A DNA stretch of 7,135 nt from Fimenecus sp051881335 (GTDB taxonomy: Bacteria; Bacillota; Clostridia; Oscillospirales; Acutalibacteraceae): positions 1 through 7,135 of the forward strand of contig JBJEPR010000036.1 in NCBI GenBank assembly GCA_051881335.1, given 5' to 3'. The translations under genes were made by a program, and so were the position numbers. Of this stretch, positions 5,772-7,135 are shown piece by piece; within the stretch, counting starts at the first letter, position 1; each line of letters opens with the position of its first letter. The notes beneath the pieces are model-generated. The model was given only the letters and a program-made list of their open reading frames with translations, did no database searches and was not told where the DNA came from.

Positions 5772-7135
5772 TTATTCCTGCACGCCGGGGATTTTCGGAA
5801 GCTTGTCAAAGCCAACCTGCAAATCTTCGTCGGTCGGAATGTAATCGTGCATCGTGCCCTCAATGTAAGAGGTGTATGCGGTCATATCGAAATAGCCTGT
5901 GCCCGTAAGCCCGAACAAAATGGTCTTTTCTTCCCCTGTCTCTTTGCATTTGAGCGCTTCGTCAATCGCGGCGCGAATGGCGTGCGCGCTTTCGGGAGCA
6001 GGCAGAATGGTCTCCACCTTGGAGAACAGCGTGGCGGCTTCAAATACCTTGGTCTGCTCCACCGAAACGGCTTCCATATACCCGTCGTGATAGAGTTTCG
6101 AAAGAATAGGCGACATCCCGTGATAGCGAAGTCCGCCCGCGTGGTTGGGTGAGGGCTTAAATTCACAGCCGAGGGTATACATTTTTGCCATCGGGGTGAT
6201 TTTGCCCGTGTCACAGAAGTCATAGGCATATTTGCCGCGCGTTAAAGAGGGGCAGGAAGCAGGCTCTACCGCAATAATGCGCGGGTTTGCCTTGCCGGTT
6301 AACTTGTCCTGCATAAACGGCGCAATCAAACCGCCGAGGTTCGAGCCGCCGCCCGCACAGCCGATGACAATGTCGGGGTATTCATCGAGCATTTCCATCG
6401 CGGTTTTGGTTTCCAACCCGATAATGGATTGGTGCAACAGCACTTGGTTGAGCACCGAGCCCAACACATAGCGGCAACCGTCTGTGGTGACTGCCTTTTC
6501 CACGGCTTCGGAAATTGCCGTGCCGAGAGACCCTGTGTTGTCGGGGTCGGCGGCAAGGATTTTGCGGCCCGCTTCGGTGGTATTCGAGGGGCTCGGTACA
6601 ATGTCCGCACCAAAGGTGCGGATAATCGCCTGGCGGAACGGCTTTTGCTCATAGGAGCATTTCACCATATACACCGTCAACGGCAGGTGGAAATAGGCGC
6701 ACGCTTCGGAAAGCGCCGTGCCCCACTGCCCTGCGCCCGTTTCGGTAGTGAGCGAGGTCAAGCCCTGCTCTTTAGCGTAATAGGCTTGTGCAATCGCGGA
6801 ATTCAATTTGTGACTGCCCGAGGTGTTGTTCCCCTCGAATTTGTAATAGATTTTGGCGGGTGTGCCAAGTTCTTTTTCGAGGTTGTACGCGCGAATGAGC
6901 GGCGAGGGACGGTAAATTTTATACATTTCCTGAATTTCCTCGGGAATGTCAATATAGCGCGTCGTGTTGTCCATTTCCTGGTGTGCCAATTCCTTGCAAA
7001 ATACGGGGTATAAATCCTCCTCCGTCGCAGGCTTACCCGTTGCAGGATTGATAATCGGGTCGGGCAGTTCTTTCATATCCGCCCGCAGGTTGTACCATTG
7101 TGTGGGCATTTGGTCCTCGGTCAAATATAATCTGT
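5772..7135 (-). CDS. trpB: TrpB2-type tryptophan synthase beta chain (TrpB-like PLP enzyme), 5' partial
   Basis: A pyridoxal-phosphate enzyme of fold type II, of the TrpB2 class, which is longer than the classic TrpB1. At least 450 residues are present. The frame is open to the right edge: reading upstream from the TTG at 7124 gives Arg-Leu-Tyr-Leu, matching the usual TrpB2 N-terminus before TEDQMPTQWYN, and no Shine-Dalgarno precedes that TTG. The true start is therefore outside the window. Counted from the TTG, key sites are the PLP lysine K106 in SGSHKLNSA, catalytic-region E128 in TETGAGQWG (TrpB2 has W where TrpB1 has H), the phosphate-binding loop GCAGGGSN (255-262) and the TrpB2 signature GLRYHGMSP (331-339). 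TrpB enzymes condense indole with serine to make tryptophan. TrpB2 proteins often work without a TrpA partner in indole salvage, and some prefer phosphoserine. No trpA or other trp gene is visible. The stop codon lies just past the shared terminator, and the gene converges on the glycan operon. Confidence 0.93.
   Translation of the reverse strand, partial: RLYLTEDQMPTQWYNLRADMKELPDPIINPATGKPATEEDLYPVFCKELAHQEMDNTTRYIDIPEEIQEMYKIYRPSPLIRAYNLEKELGTPAKIYYKFEGNNTSGSHKLNSAIAQAYYAKEQGLTSLTTETGAGQWGTALSEACAYFHLPLTVYMVKCSYEQKPFRQAIIRTFGADIVPSPSNTTEAGRKILAADPDNTGSLGTAISEAVEKAVTTDGCRYVLGSVLNQVLLHQSIIGLETKTAMEMLDEYPDIVIGCAGGGSNLGGLIAPFMQDKLTGKANPRIIAVEPASCPSLTRGKYAYDFCDTGKITPMAKMYTLGCEFKPSPNHAGGLRYHGMSPILSKLYHDGYMEAVSVEQTKVFEAATLFSKVETILPAPESAHAIRAAIDEALKCKETGEEKTILFGLTGTGYFDMTAYTSYIEGTMHDYIPTDEDLQVGFDKLPKIPGVQE

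Noticed and set aside
5675..5908. Short + strand open frame running across the terminator between the convergent genes
   Set aside because: It reads through a strong hairpin terminator and into the antisense of trpB, has no ribosome binding site, and its composition looks random.
6429..7013. Open frame of 194 codons on the + strand opposite the trpB2-type gene
   Set aside because: The opposite strand encodes an intact, clearly conserved PLP enzyme over the same span. The + strand translation has no recognisable motif.

Overview
The window reads as an ordinary chromosomal segment of a Gram-positive anaerobe, most likely a member of the Clostridia (Oscillospiraceae-like or a related uncultured gut lineage). 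This is an inference from four things: strong AGGAG-type ribosome binding sites, roughly balanced base composition, a RarA ATPase whose Walker B surroundings resemble the form I associate with clostridial genomes, and a stand-alone TrpB2-type enzyme. No species can be named from the sequence. No RNA gene, CRISPR array, insertion sequence, attachment site or origin was seen.

Layout: five genes run left to right on the + strand with almost no space between them. They are (1) a membrane-anchored, beta-propeller-like protein of unknown function, cut by the left edge; (2) a HAD phosphatase of the phosphoglycolate phosphatase type; (3) the replication-associated AAA+ ATPase RarA (MgsA); (4) a Wzx-like polysaccharide flippase; and (5) a GT-A-fold glycosyltransferase-like protein. 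Gaps are 9, 4, 25 and 2 bases, and each downstream gene has its own Shine-Dalgarno sequence, so this looks like one transcription unit. The run ends at a strong hairpin terminator at about 5719-5760. A convergent gene on the - strand, a TrpB2-type tryptophan synthase beta chain, ends just beyond the same hairpin and continues off the right edge.

Functionally, the last two + strand genes fit together as lipid-linked glycan assembly and export: the glycosyltransferase adds a sugar and the flippase moves the lipid-linked oligosaccharide across the membrane. The first three genes have no obvious link to that pathway, and RarA and the HAD enzyme are probably housekeeping passengers of the operon. 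TrpB2 stands apart, with no trpA or other trp gene in view.

I did not find a clearly new biological system. The points most worth a second look are the unrecognised membrane-anchored protein at the left edge, the divergent glycosyltransferase paired with a flippase, and the orphan TrpB2. Start codons were re-judged for the flippase (ATG at 3209) and the glycosyltransferase (ATG at 4723 preferred over 4717).
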